DNA of 64,000 bases from Haliotis asinina (lineage: Eukaryota > Mollusca > Gastropoda > Lepetellida > Haliotidae): positions 15,013,001-15,077,000 of the forward strand of contig NC_090291.1 of assembly GCF_037392515.1 (NCBI RefSeq), read 5' to 3'. The translations under genes were made by a program, and so were the position numbers. Below, piece by piece: positions 23,931-35,555 of the stretch. How positions within the stretch are numbered: the stretch's first letter is position 1; the number at the start of each line of letters is the position of its first letter. The notes beneath the pieces are model-generated. The model saw only the letters and a program-made list of their open reading frames with translations. It was not told the DNA's origin and did no database searches.

Positions 23931-24052
23931 GAGTGAGTGAGTTTAGTTTTACGCCGCTTTAAGCAATATTCTAGCAGCATCGCGACGGGGGACACCAGAA
24001 ATAGGCTTCACGCTTCGGCGTGACGAGCGAACGATTCATCCACTGGGCCCAC
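23931..24052 (-). repeat. SINE-B copy, internally deleted
   Basis: The tail end GAGTGAGTGAGTTTAGTTTT is intact. The B-box section is missing between AGGCTTCACG and CTTCGGCGTGACGAGCGAAC. Confidence 0.82.
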
Positions 24053-24235
24053 ATGGGTACTACTTGAGAAGCTGGTGTCCCCAACTGTGATATTGTTCAC
24101 TCCAGGTAAGAAACTGGACCCTTGTAGATTTATACTGCCACAATTGCCAACCCACTCTTCTGCAGGTAGTAGTTTCTCGATCCAGACTACTAGTAGTTAA
24201 TGGTTAGTATTTGAAATCAGTTAATCATTTTATTG

Positions 24236-24320
24236 TAAAGAGGATCGGATGGTGAGGCTCGCTGACTTGGTTAAAGCATGACAAATCCCCATTGTCTCGG
24301 CTGATGCTCATGATGTCACC
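24236..24320 (+). repeat. SINE-A fragment
   Basis: Only the middle survives: GGATCGGATGGTGAGGCTCG through CTGACTTGGTT to GATGCTCATGATG. Confidence 0.7.
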
Positions 24321-24659
24321 CCGCTCGCCCACTCGACCACTCCCCCACCTGTTCACTCGCCTTAGTACAGATAACAGATGCGTGTCAATAGCGGAACGAA
24401 TTGCACCAACTTTACTGTTTCTAATTAATGAAAGTATATGACGCCCCCACAATATATCCAGTTACTCGTGCATATTAATATCTCAAGTGGGTAACAGAGT
24501 GCAGCAAAACCATAGTAGACGTGGACACGCCTTAATGTATATAGAACACCATGATTTCTGTACAGGTCACATTACAATATGTATTACGAGCAAGGTCGCT
24601 TTCAGGTGGAACGATGGCTTGAAACCCGTGGAAAATTCATATTTCTGTGAATATTGTTT

Positions 24660-25085
24660 GTTTGGTGTCAAACGCCAAACTCGGCAATATTTCTGCTAAT
24701 ATGGTGGCGGTCCGTGAATAATCAAGTCTCTACACGACAATCCAGTGATCAACAGCATGAACATCGATCTACGCAATTGGGATACTTTGACGTGTGTAGA
24801 CCAAATCAGCCACCCGATTGATCACCCGATCCAGTTAGTCGTTTTTTTACGACAAGCATGGGTTACTGCCAACCCATATCTTCACAGGTAGAAAATTATC
24901 TGTTTAGAGTTTTGTGGGGAATTACAGTACGCTATGCTTTCGATGCCAAAATAGCCGCCTCCACCAACAATTAAAAGTTTTATAATGACAGACAAATTAT
25001 TCCAGTGACGTGTCAACTAAGTCAGGGAGCCTGTTGCCTGTAATGCGGCAAGCATGGGTTGGTGGAAACTAATTCTAATCCGCAG
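24660..25085 (-). repeat. old SINE-A copy plus a second fragment
   Basis: A near full-length reverse copy (24660-24893) runs from GTCAAACGCCAAACTCGGCA to CCATATCTTCACAGG. A second partial reverse piece, GTCAACTAAGTCAGGGAGCC to CAAGCATGGGTTGGTGG, lies at 25012-25085. Confidence 0.75.
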
Positions 25086-25920
25086 TGAGCATTATATTTA
25101 TGCCTCTTTAATATTGGCGTGTATGACGATCCGCATTTAGAGCAGATGTGACGCTAGAGGTATTAATAACGTATGAGCTGGCAGAAAAAACGGCGTGTAG
25201 TAAGCCTTGCCTCAAGTCTCGATTAGACTTGATTCCAACGAACTAGAAGCCGATTTTAGGTGTATACTTACTTTTGTCCTTGAGAATTAGGTGAGCTTGT
25301 TATGTGAAAATGTCTCAGTATTAGGTCACCCGCAGTAAACTTTGTCCCTAACAACTGGAGAGGGCTGGTGGGGGGGGGAGTGGGGGGAGGGTTGAGGGGA
25401 GGGTGAGGATGATGTCAACTGAGTTGGCGTCGGGATGCATGACGTACATCATTGTATAATCTGACAAAATGGGTCACCTCGTCCCTTTCGAAGTGATCTA
25501 TAACTTTGCGACTCCAAGCTGTAGTCAGGTTTGTCTTAAAAATATATATCACGTCACATTAGTCATATATCATTGCATATCAAGTGCACTTCATGTTTGA
25601 AATACGGTGAAATATGTACTTAAACTTAAAAGCGTACTTGTAGATTGGCAATCCACACATACACAGGCCGATTTTGATTTGCTCAGTGCGATAAGGCACA
25701 TACCCTAGGAAGCGCTGAGTTAACGCCCGTCCGCCATGATAGGGTTACGTAACTGTGTCCAGGGGGGCACCGGCATTCCAGCAAGGTCTGGGGGACTCCA
25801 GAATCGGGATCACTAAGTCCGCATTTGTTTCTGTGTGTCGCATCACCCTGAAAACTCATCCCAAAATAAAGAAAAGTTTCTTTCTCCTAATTTTCCCTGT
25901 CGCTGTGGAAATTTACCCCC
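25086..25920. other. unassigned DNA with a short poly-G tract
   Basis: A G-rich tract near 25365-25408 (GGTGGGGGGGGGAGTGGGGG) is the only structure. No gene recognised. Confidence 0.45.
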
Positions 25921-26622
25921 ATTGGTAGTGGTGGTAGTGGTGGTAGTGATAGTGGTAGTGGTAGTGGTAGTGGTAGTGGTGGTGGTGGTGGTGGTAGTGG
26001 TAGTGGTAGTAGTGGTGGTGGTGGTGGTGGTAGTGGTTGAGATAGTGGTAGTAGTGGTGGTAGTAGTGGTGCTAGTAGTGGTGGTGGTGGTGGTAGTAGT
26101 GGTGGTAGTGGTTGAGATAGTGGTAGTAGTGGTGGTGGTAGTGGTAGTGGTAGTGGTAGTAGTGGTGGTGGTGGTTGTGGTGGTGGTAGTAGTGGTGGTA
26201 GTGGTTGAGATAGTGGTAGTAGTGGTGGTAGTAGTGGTGCTAGTAGTAGTGGTGGTAGTGGTAGTATTGGTGGTAGTGGTTGAGATAGTGGTAGTAGTGG
26301 TGCTAGTAGTGGTGGTGGTGGTGGTGGTATTAGTGGTGGTAGTAGTGGTGGTGGTGGTAGTAGTGGTTTACTACTACTACTACTATCACCACCGCTACTA
26401 CTTCTAACATTATTGTTGCTACTGATACTGATGTTGTTCTTGCTACTTCTGTTACTACTGCTACTACTACTACTACTAGGACTACTACTAATGCTACTAC
26501 TACTACTACTAGGACTACTACTAATGCTACTGTTGCTGTTGTTACAACTACTACTGTTACAACTACTACTGCTACTGCTATTGCTATTGCTACAACTACT
26601 ACTACTACTACTACTATTTATG
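25921..26622. repeat. trinucleotide array that switches strand
   Basis: From 25921 to about 26366 the plus strand is (GTGGTA)-type repeat. From about 26369 to 26622 it becomes (CTA/CTG/TTG)-type, close to the reverse complement. The first half has a higher-order unit: GGTTGAGATAGTGGTAGTAG recurs near 26035, 26111, 26204 and 26279. The whole array could fold back on itself. Open frames of poly-Val and poly-Leu across it are products of the repeat. Confidence 0.95.
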
Positions 26623-27931
26623 TAATGCTACGATCACAACGGTGACAGTTTTCTTTGAGTTTCAAACCACTGTGGTCAGCAACACACTCCTTCTCATGGG
26701 TTTCACTGAAGTAAATGAATGTTCTTTACCGCCGCATACCCCATCACATGGACACAATGGCACGTGGTCAGACAAGTGACAATTCTGACACTATGCTTAG
26801 TCACCCCTTGCGTCAACCATCTGGGTGGCTCGAGTGACCCAGGCTCCCTAGTGGTGACCCAGAGAGTGTCACCCCATCCGGTCTCACCACGTTCATTGTC
26901 CTCGCCCAAGTTCACATTATGAGAGCGGATTAACAGGGGAATATACGATAGCTTACTCATAACAGACCGAGTAACACGTACATTGCTACTTGTAATCCTG
27001 AACACTACAGCCGACCTGTTGTGGACTTTGGACTCTGAATGTGTCCTACCTACGTTAATTAAATGTCTTGCCACGTCATATATTCGACATGCCTTTGTTC
27101 AGAGAAGAACAGGCTGTGATCAATAATACATGTAATCAATGTCGCAGCCATGCTACTGGACTTGTCAAGCTGAAGTAGTGATCGATAGAGCGAACATCGA
27201 TCCACCTACAGGGTTACCATGAAAACGGCAAGAGCACAGCTGACTTCTGGTCAGGGTTGGGGCGGAGATTTTGTTTTGCGCGGGTGATGAACAGTGAGGG
27301 TTCATACATATAGTGTGTGGATAGACAGATTTGTTTTAACCATCCTTAATCAAAACCAAAAGAACATGTCAACGTGTTTAAGAGCGTTGTGAGCTTGCGT
27401 AAGTGTGTATGTGTTTTAATCCAAACCAGCTATGTCAACGTGCGTGCGCATGTGTGTGTACTTCACTGTTCATTTCTTTCTACAACCGATACTGATCACA
27501 TATGAATTTAGCCTCTCTAAGCACTTCTTAGATTAATAATCAGAATCATGTTTTATCAGCTGACCTAATTAAGTAGGGTCAGTGGACTTTACACGGTATA
27601 TTTCTCGAGCTATAGTTCCATATGTTGTGTTTGCCATGTTCTTATCGGTGAGCTCTAGCCATATGTTTAGAACGTGACCGGCGTGACAATTACGAAACAA
27701 CTGGTGTTAGCGTTTGGTCAACCAGGTCAAACACATTAGGACCTACTTATGATAGGCCAAATTAAGATAATTTAAATTATTTCTTTTAAACCATACTTGA
27801 TCAGAGGGTAACCCGATCTCTATTTTGCGTTATACACTGTGACTGAAATAGTCTGACACTCTGGTTTTCCTCGTGCTATAAATAACGACATTCATTTACG
27901 TGACAACCATGTGCTTCATCGAGTGAGTGAG
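26623..27931. other. unassigned DNA
   Basis: A 123-codon minus-strand open frame at 26703-27074 has no family resemblance. No repeat copy was recognised. Confidence 0.45.
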
Positions 27932-28103
27932 TGGTCAGGATCGCTGACTTGGTTGACACATGTCATCGGTTCCCCATTGCGCAGATCGATGCTCATGTTG
28001 TTGATCACTGGTTTGTCTGGTCCAGACTCGATTATTTACAGACCGCCGCCATATAGCTGGAATATTGCTGAGTGCGGCGTAAAACTAAACTCACTCACTC
28101 ACT
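27932..28103 (+). repeat. SINE-A copy, 5' truncated
   Basis: Begins inside the family at GGTCAGGATCGCTGACTTGG and runs to an intact (ACTC)n tail. The sequence just before it, GAGTGAGTGAGTG, is the reverse complement of the tail, suggesting a lost inverted neighbour. Confidence 0.88.
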
Positions 28104-28111
28104 TTAATGTC

Positions 28112-28196
28112 TGTTGGTATGACGCGGACGGGGATCGAACCCGCGACTGTCCGCTCTCTGGGCTGACGCTCTAACCACTGCACTATGGAGGCAGTC
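28112..28196 (-). repeat. tRNA-like SINE head
   Basis: On the minus strand, CATAGTGCAGTGGTTAGAGC (A box) and CGCGGGTTCGATCCCCG (T-arm with B box) are spaced as in a tRNA. The presumed acceptor strands do not pair, so this is a tRNA-derived repeat or tRNA pseudogene, not a working tRNA gene. Confidence 0.65.
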
Positions 28197-28500
28197 TGCT
28201 GTAGAAAGAGAACTGGTCCCAACAGTTAAGCAACGCTGGTCCCGTCCTTGGATGGATGACCGTGTTTGGCAGACTGACTCAAGAGAGTTCTAGGACTGTC
28301 TCGTCGTCAAGCGAAGCACACGTTCCACAACATATGGCTTACTTTCGGCAAATTTTAACAATTGCCTCTGTTCACCCAGCAATAAATGGGTACCCGGCGG
28401 GATCAATGTTAACCATATAGTGCCTTACAGGCGCAATATGGCGCATCATAAGTCCACATAGGACTGCAATGAATCACCGGTATACAGCAAATAACAGGTA
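28197..28500 (+). repeat. 5S-rRNA-derived SINE-like repeat
   Basis: The string AGTTAAGCAACGCTGGTCCC followed by CTTGGATGGATGACCGTGTT matches the 3' half of 5S rRNA (box A, intermediate element and box C of its internal promoter). What follows, including CAATAAATGGGTACCCGGCG, is not 5S sequence. This arrangement is that of SINE3-type elements, whose heads derive from 5S rRNA. Only one copy is in the window, and its ends are not defined. Confidence 0.7.
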
Positions 28501-28819
28501 TATTGGGTTAAATATTAAAACAGGTTTTGACATTATATCTGTATTTAAATAAAAGTCTTCGCACGTACTTGACAAAACGTCAGTCTTTACATACTATGAA
28601 ATCATAAATAATAATCCTTGACTATCCGACCTGTTTTGGTATTTGCTGCAAAAAAAACATCTATTTTCAAATCCCCAGTATGTGAAAGATATATAATCTA
28701 CATGTGCAGTCTGACTGTCAGAAAGTTTAGCTCGTAGGATATCGTATTATGTATCGCAATAGGATCACCAGTATCGCAATATATCGCATCACACCGTCCT
28801 GACTACACACATTATTTCA

Positions 28820-28970
28820 GGGCGGTGGGGTAGCCTAGTGGTTCACGCCGAATACCCGGGTTCGATTTCCCACATGGGTAAATTGTGTTGATCCATCTCT
28901 GGTGTCCCCCGCAGTGCTAGCGCTAGAATATTTCTAAAAGCGGGGTAAAGCTAAACTCACTCACTCACTT
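28820..28970 (+). repeat. SINE-B copy, full length
   Basis: GCGGTGGGGTAGCCTAGTGG head with about 10 bp missing from the D-arm side, intact B box CGGGTTCGATTTCCCAC, and CACTCACTCAC tail. Confidence 0.9.
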
Positions 28971-29299
28971 TATTTTAACATAACATATACAAGCTCTTTT
29001 CTAAACGTTCACTTAAGACACCGTTCGTTACTCTGTATTACGTCGACGCACATAGATTAAAGCTGATATTGAGACTAGTTGGAACAGGTATTATCAAAGA
29101 AACGATAAGTCTGAGTACAAAGCCGAGACAATAGCAGATAATGAATTGTTGTTTATCCGGTGTTTATCCGTGTGAATTCGTAATCTATTGCATTTATCAC
29201 ACTATCAAGGTTATTGATAGTGCACAGAGTGACTGCATGTCCAGGTGGTGATAGTATAGTATCCTTTATCTTGCACAAATACACAGACGTTCTCTGACA

Positions 29300-29446
29300 C
29301 ACTGGCGTTGGGGTAGTTTTGAACACCCAAGACCCGGGTTCTATTCCCCACATGGGTATAACGTGTAAAGCCCATTTGTTGTGTCACCCGCCTATATATT
29401 GCGGAAATACTGCTAAATGCGGCGTACAACTAAACTCACTCACTCG
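29300..29446 (+). repeat. SINE-B copy
   Basis: The head is eroded (GCGTTGGGGTAGTTTTGAAC). The B box CCCGGGTTCTATTCCCCAC and the tail AACTAAACTCACTCACTC are clear. Confidence 0.85.
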
Positions 29447-29514
29447 CGCGCATTCACACGCACACGAACACGCACGGAGTGTCATGCAGTACCACCTGCT
29501 GAACCACACCAGTG

Positions 29515-29612
29515 AATCAATCTGGGATTCGAAACCACTCTCTCGGATTCAGGCACCTAATCGCCAGCACGATAAGTCAGCGATCTAACCCACTCTGCCA
29601 CCACGGCTTCCT
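29515..29612 (-). repeat. SINE-C (tRNA-Leu-like head), copy 1
   Basis: On the minus strand GTGGTGGCAGAGTGGGTTAG (A-box region), ATTAGGTGCCTGAATCC (a long variable-arm section as in class II tRNAs) and GTGGTTTCGAATCCC (B box) follow in tRNA order. Similar pieces lie at 46205-46300 and 48463-48560. Confidence 0.6.
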
Positions 29613-29855
29613 CTAAAATGGTGAAACTTAAAGTCTAGATCACGTACTGTCTCTGATACGTGTAACTAGTCACACTCCCAAAGCCGAAAGCTATACGAAA
29701 TGCCGTTGAGAAAGTGGTCAAATGTAACATATTGTTATATTTCTGATGAAATTTTCTAAGTAAAGTACAGATTTTAGTACCGTTTGTGCATTCATGGTCA
29801 AAGATGACACAAAGTGTTCACCGACAGAAGTGTTTCTTTATATGAACAATATTGG

Positions 29856-30056
29856 ACCCGTGAAGATATGGGTTAGAAATGGTTTTGAGAAACCCGTGAT
29901 TGTCGTAAGGGATCTGTGGTCAGACTTGCTGACGTCACTGACACATGTCGTCTTATCACAGTTATGTAAATTGGTGCTCATAACATTAAAGTGTCCGATC
30001 CAAACTCGACATATAACTGAAATATGGCTGAGTTCGGCGGTAAACAACAAACAAAC
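29856..30056 (+). repeat. SINE-A copy, AAAC-tailed subtype
   Basis: Starts GACCCGTGAAGATATGGGTT, has several deletions in the centre and ends GAGTTCGGCGGTAAACAACA then AACAAAC. Confidence 0.78.
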
Positions 30057-30474
30057 ATGGTCAAATCTTTTCGGTCACGGCATCTTATTTTTAAATATGG
30101 CTTCATATAATTCGACGGTATTACAAGGTTTTTTGGCTGTGTGAACACAACCAGTCAGTGGGGCCGTGGTCTTTGACACACTGTGTCACCTGACATCCCC
30201 AGATAACCCATCTTTCGTCATCCTCGGCTGGGTCTTGTCGGGAGCGTCCACTCGCAAGGTCAAACGAGGTCAGATCGGTTACCAACCTGTATATCAGCCA
30301 ATGGAAGAACTCAACCTGTACATACCCTGAAGACTTAGCCAATCAAATTGCGTGTTCGAGACACACCTCCTGGTTTGATGGGTCATAGCGACCTGCTATA
30401 GACCGCAAAATGATGAGGCCGCTAGCTTGATTGTCAGTCTTTTAGGCTGCACAAAAAATGAAATGACACATTTT

Positions 30475-30750
30475 TTTTCAAAAGTGACGAGGGCGAAAGG
30501 GACGTTATTTTTAATTTTTGATAGAAAATTAAAACGAGAGAGGAAGATATTTTTGTTCTCTCAGAAATACAGCTTAGGAAGTTTAGCACGTGTTAATGAG
30601 TTATAGATTCAGTCACACCCGTTCTTACAGACACTTATTCTTATAGTGAACAAATGGACATGGCCAAGTCAAAATTATTCTTTTTAATGGAAATAAAAAC
30701 TTGTTTCGCGCACAAATAACAGTGACGCGCCGATGTCCGAGAAACATTTC
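30475..30750 (-). repeat. unclassified 280-bp repeat, copy 2 (inverted)
   Basis: Reverse-complement partner of 21164-21445, beginning TTTTCAAAAGTGACGAGGGC and ending CGCGCCGATGTCCGAGAAAC on the plus strand. The CTTGGCCATGTCCA block is displaced slightly by small indels. Confidence 0.8.
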
Positions 30751-30797
30751 ACTTTTTTTTAATTCAGCCTTCCGAGTTGGTCTGGGTTTGTAACGCG

Positions 30798-30808
30798 TGA
30801 TTATGATT

Positions 30809-30852
<44 letters not shown>

Positions 30853-30900
30853 ATGATGATGATATGATTATGATATGATTATGATATGATTATGATATGA
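30798..30900. repeat. (GAT)n microsatellite grading into an 11-mer array
   Basis: About 18 GAT units are followed by four copies of GATATGATTAT. Confidence 0.95.
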
Positions 30901-30911
30901 CTAAGTCCTAG

Positions 30912-31158
30912 TGGCCGATATTATGATCAACAGTCTAAGCATTAGATTTACAATGGATCACTCAGTTATTGTATCCACCCGATCCTTACAGCATTTATAG
31001 CAATATCCCAGTTGTAATACGTTAGTGACTGAGTTTAGTTTTACTCCGTTTTTAGAAATATTCCAGCAATGTCACGGCGGGGGACACCAGAAATGGGCTT
31101 CACTCACTGTACCCATGTAGGGAATCGAACCCGGATCTTCGGAGGTGCTTTAATCACA
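30912..31158 (-). repeat. SINE-B copy with the same adjoining segment as 19530
   Basis: The SINE-B part (31022-31158) runs from GTGACTGAGTTTAGTTTTAC to the head remnant. The 30912-31022 part is the second copy of the segment seen at 19530-19632. Confidence 0.82.
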
Positions 31159-31392
31159 TTGAGACCTTAGGGAAGTCTAAAGTAGGAAAAGCATAGCTGC
31201 TCTCAACAAATGATGTTGATCTAGACCTGTCTAGTGTGTATAGTGAATAGTTCATGTCAAAATTGTTTAAGGAAGCAGTACAGAAGTATTGTAATCTACT
31301 GGCTCTTAGTCTAATGGCGTTGAAGCCATTTGGGTACCAGCGTAGGTTCCACGAGTAAAGCCTGTTTCTGGTGTGCCAGGCTATGATACTGG

Positions 31393-31612
31393 TTGGTTTA
31401 GTGTTCAACGCTGCGCTCCGCAACATTCAAGCTATATGGAGGCGGTCTGTAAATAATCGAATTTGGACCAGACAATCCAGAGATCAACAACATGGGCATC
31501 GATCTACGCTATAGGGATATGATGACATGTCAGCGAGTCTGACCACCCGATCGAGTTAGTCGCCTCTTTAGTATGGTTTACTGAAGGCCACTTCTATGTA
31601 TGTCTGTGAAGG
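31393..31612 (-). repeat. SINE-A copy, old
   Basis: Reverse copy from TTTAGTGTTCAACGCTGCGC to TATGTCTGTGAAGG. It lacks the (ACTC)n tail and one of the two CAAGCAT modules. Confidence 0.82.
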
Positions 31613-32057
31613 CGTAGTATTTATCAGCGTCCATACAAGTCTGTCTGCTCCTCTAAACTATTCTGCTGTGGTATTTCACATTATCGATGGTATGTGTATT
31701 GATCAGCTGGACGCCAAACAGCATTCTCTTTCAGTCGAATCTCGCTGTAGAACATAACACATATAACTGGGTCAAACAAACGCGGTCAAGCATCTACGAC
31801 TGTGTCATGTAAACAGGAATTGGAACTGACAATACTTGAATGGTCACAAGACCAAGAGGTCATGGTTTGTCCATTCTATAGAGGAAGAATGCACTTTATT
31901 CTAGAACTGACTTCAATCTGCAGATGTTTATAAATCGTCGTGAAACGAAATTGAAATTTGGGTAGGCTAAGCTATATATTCACACGATAAAGCTTCAAAG
32001 AGATTTTGATATATTTCATCTTTTTTCGGTTGTCCGGGTGCATTTGTTAAATTTATA

Positions 32058-32227
32058 GGGGTGGTGGGGTAACCTAGTGGTAAAAGCTCTCGCTCTTCAC
32101 GCCGAAGACCCGGGTTCGATTACCTACGTGGGTGCAATACTTGAAGCCCATTTTACATGTCCCCCCGCCTTGCTATTGCTGAAATATTGCTAAAACCGGC
32201 GTAAAACCAAACTCACTCTCTCACTGT
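32058..32227 (+). repeat. SINE-B copy, full length
   Basis: GGTGGTGGGGTAACCTAGTG head, B box CCCGGGTTCGATTACC, long body, and tail AACCAAACTCACTCTCTCAC. Confidence 0.9.
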
Positions 32228-34140
32228 TACAGTCACGTATGTGACCCTGACACCATATACGTGGAATCGGTGTCTGGTCTCTTCTTGACGTGAGAGACGT
32301 ATCTATTCACAGGTTTATGTATAAATTAAATATCGAGGTCTCACGCGAGATATTGATCTATTCACAGGTATATATATCATGGATATACTGTCAATAGAAA
32401 TCTTTTATTGATCGTTTTTAAGGCACAGCTGTGAGGTCAGGTGACCCGTGACATCGCGATATTTCGCGAACAGATAAAGGGTTGGGGACATTAACCCAGT
32501 TTTCATTGTTGATGTATCAAGTGACAACCGTCACCCGCAATGACTAAAAAGTCTGATGCAACTGAGTCAAATAAACAATGTAACACTCGACCTACTTGAA
32601 CAGCTGATCGTCAACAACCCGGTTCACGCCTTCTATTTCAACCAATCAGAAACGAGTACTGGAACACACCCCCAATGAAGGTGAAGGTCGTAAATGGATG
32701 ACGACACTTTTGCTGTTTCTAAAATTACATTGTCGGTTTCTTTGTCGGTACAGGTTTCGGAGAATTGACACGTGTACTTGAAACAAAGTAAAGATAGGTG
32801 TATAACCGACAATTGAATCAAAGGAACAAGTTTGTAGTGGTGCAAATATAAACACTAACTCCTCCCCCTCCACCCCCCTCCCCCTCCCCCTCCCGCTTCT
32901 GTCCTGACATTTTGTTTTGTGACCATATTAAAACTCCGATGAAAATGCCGTGTGCACCTTCCCAAAAAACCTGTATCAGCCCCTGGTAATTACATTGTCT
33001 ACAAACAATTATCGACCCTTCATGTCAAGATTTAATTGTCGGGAAAAGATGAATTGCAGTTATTCTTTTTCACTATTGTTGAAGATTTCTCAGTCTTTCA
33101 AGATATACGAACTACACCCATAGCAACAAGGTGCGGTGCAGTCACCATTCACTGGAATGTTAACTGAAGTAGCAGAAAATTACTATCTTAAATAACCAAC
33201 GCGAGTTCAGTTAGTACATTGCGTCACGACCTATTTGTGTTTTCGATTCAGTTGTTGTGATAGTACGCTTACAAATTATGCACCTTGCAGGTCACGCCCG
33301 TGTGACTAACATCGTAAACGATGTTCTGCTCCGGATTTTAAATTTGTGCGCCGGACAAAGACCAGTGTTTCCAGAGGGTCGGATGATGAAATCAGCTCTG
33401 TGAGAGGATCGACCCACGCATGGATATGATGAAACTCTCCTGCCAATAAAACCGATACATTCCACACCCGCATGAACTCGGTGCATGGATCTCCGTGTTT
33501 ATAATCCCCATTCGTAATCAATTACTGAACGCGCGCAGTCCTAACTTATTTATGTTAAACGATAAATAACCACAGTTTTGTCTTTGTGTTTTGACTGAAT
33601 GGCGTACGATGTTTCTATTGATTGTGGTGGAGACACCGTACCTAAGTTGCGTACCAGCATCCGTGCATGGCGACAGGGATATCGTTTGACACAACATACG
33701 TCTTTCACGCGTATTATGTAACACACTGATAAACCTTGATGTGGCATTGAATGTTCTGAATTTGCTTATTAAGGTTTAGGTATTGAAGAATAAGCATTTT
33801 TAAAATAGCGCTAACGTGTCCATACATCCACAATAATACATACATCCATACATCACACAATACAGCGTTCGTACACACTGTAGCGTTTACACACACACTA
33901 CAGTGTTCCTACACTACATTATTCCTACATAATAGTAACATAGTTACACACACACGCACACACACAAGAATGTGAAGCAATGTATTCACACGGCATAAGC
34001 CAGAATACATGCAACGAGCAAAGGAACACATCAACACCCCTCACCATTGCAGTGGTCTGTCTATAGGCCACGTACAATGTTTGTAATACTTGTGATATAA
34101 TTGAGATGTTCATACGGATTTCAACGGTAAAAAGTAACGA
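32228..34140. other. unassigned DNA
   Basis: Overlapping minus-strand open frames at 32633-32873 and 33292-33747 are unrecognised and I do not call them genes. A C-rich CCCCCTCCCCCT tract lies near 32870. Confidence 0.4.
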
Positions 34141-34368
34141 TGGCTCTCCCCCTTTCCCCTCTCTCTCCATCCCCCTCTCTCTCTCCCTCCTTACCTCTCT
34201 CCCTTCTTCCCGGTCTCCCTCTCCTTCCCTCTCTCCTTCATAGTCTCTCTCTCCTTCATTGTCTCTCTCTCCTCCCCTCTCTCGCTCCTTCCCCCTCTCT
34301 CTCCCCTCCTTCCCTCTCCCTCTCCCTCCCTCTCTCTCTCCTCCCTTCTCTCTCTCTCTCTCACACAG
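34141..34368. repeat. homopyrimidine (CT/CCT)n tract
   Basis: About 225 bp of almost pure C and T on the plus strand, broken by very few purines. Such tracts can form triplex DNA. The Pro/Leu/Ser open frame through it is a by-product. Confidence 0.95.
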
Positions 34369-34925
34369 TTAGTGTTTAGCCAATCACTAACACCTATAGC
34401 TTACATAAGCGGCTGTCATTATGTTATCACATATAGCCATACAAAGTAGTGATAACCGATCACTTTAAACTAATTCTTTCTTTTTGTTCTATCCATCATT
34501 ATCGCAATTTTAATGCGTTATGTAAAAACCTGCCTCTTTGTTGATGCGGTATCAATGCTTATGATGTCAGTCATTGAACTGACCCGATTCAGACTGTTGT
34601 TATCTACAGATCCTCTCAACTCAGCTCAAGTATTGAGTGTAGCGTAAAACAGCGATCACACACAAAACACCCCAAGCATAACATGGACATACGGATTATC
34701 TAGTTTGAGTAGGGTATTATATCACATACGCGTCACAAACATTATGAACGAATATCGTATGCCTTAATCAAAACACGATTAACATATTTATGCTGTTTTA
34801 TGAAAAAATAATCAGTCACTGGTCAAAAAAAATTAAAAAAAATAATCCAAGGTGTTCTTTCCATTGCATGTATTGTATGTCGGTGTCTTAAGTGGAAATA
34901 CCTGTGTACAATCATGTGTAAGCGA

Positions 34926-35132
34926 AGAGTGAGTGAGTTAGTTTTACGCCGCACTCAACACTATTCGTGCTTCCGAATCGAGTCAGGACCAAACAATCCA
35001 GTGGTCAACAGCATGGAGATCTACGCCGCTGTGTCAACCAAGTCAGCGTGCTTGACCATCCGAATCCGTTAGTCGCCTCTTACGACAAGCATTAGCTACT
35101 GATGATCAATTCTAAGACGGACCTTCACGAGC
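34926..35132 (-). repeat. SINE-A copy
   Basis: Reverse copy with an intact GAGTGAGTGAGTTAGTTTTA tail end and an internal deletion removing most of the CATATAGCTGG region. Confidence 0.85.
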
Positions 35133-35555
35133 ACTTACACGAAGAAAACCGTTTGAGAACCAACATAAATTCCAATATTCCATCCCGAGCTCCTAGGTTC
35201 GGGGCTCCAGTATACAGTGTAATGCTTTATTGTAATATTCTTCTGTTACAACCAGCAGTGTCCGCCACTAGCACATTCAAATACTGCATGATACCATTGC
35301 ACGTACATAAAGTATTTCCCAGTTGTCCGGCCGCACAGTTAAAGTCGCGGTAACAAACAGTCTACAGTGATACCTTTACCGTTATGTGGTGTACATGCAA
35401 CACTTGTGTGACCAACACTGATCTGAATCCCAAGATACATCTTTCATCTCCTTGGCGAATAGGATCTGGGTCCACAAAACCGATTCAACCACAAAAAAAG
35501 GAAAACAAATGAAATGAACATAAAATTTAACCTCCATAATTCTTGTACGTGCATG

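Noticed and set aside
25835-26407. A 190-codon frame of almost pure valine
   Set aside because: Produced by the (GTGGTA)n array; no start context, no splice sites.
28112-28196. A functional tRNA gene on the minus strand
   Set aside because: A and B boxes are present but the acceptor strands do not pair; treated as a SINE head.
33292-33747. Overlapping minus-strand frames of 60-70 codons
   Set aside because: Several frames compete over the same bases and none resembles a known protein or has exon borders I trust.
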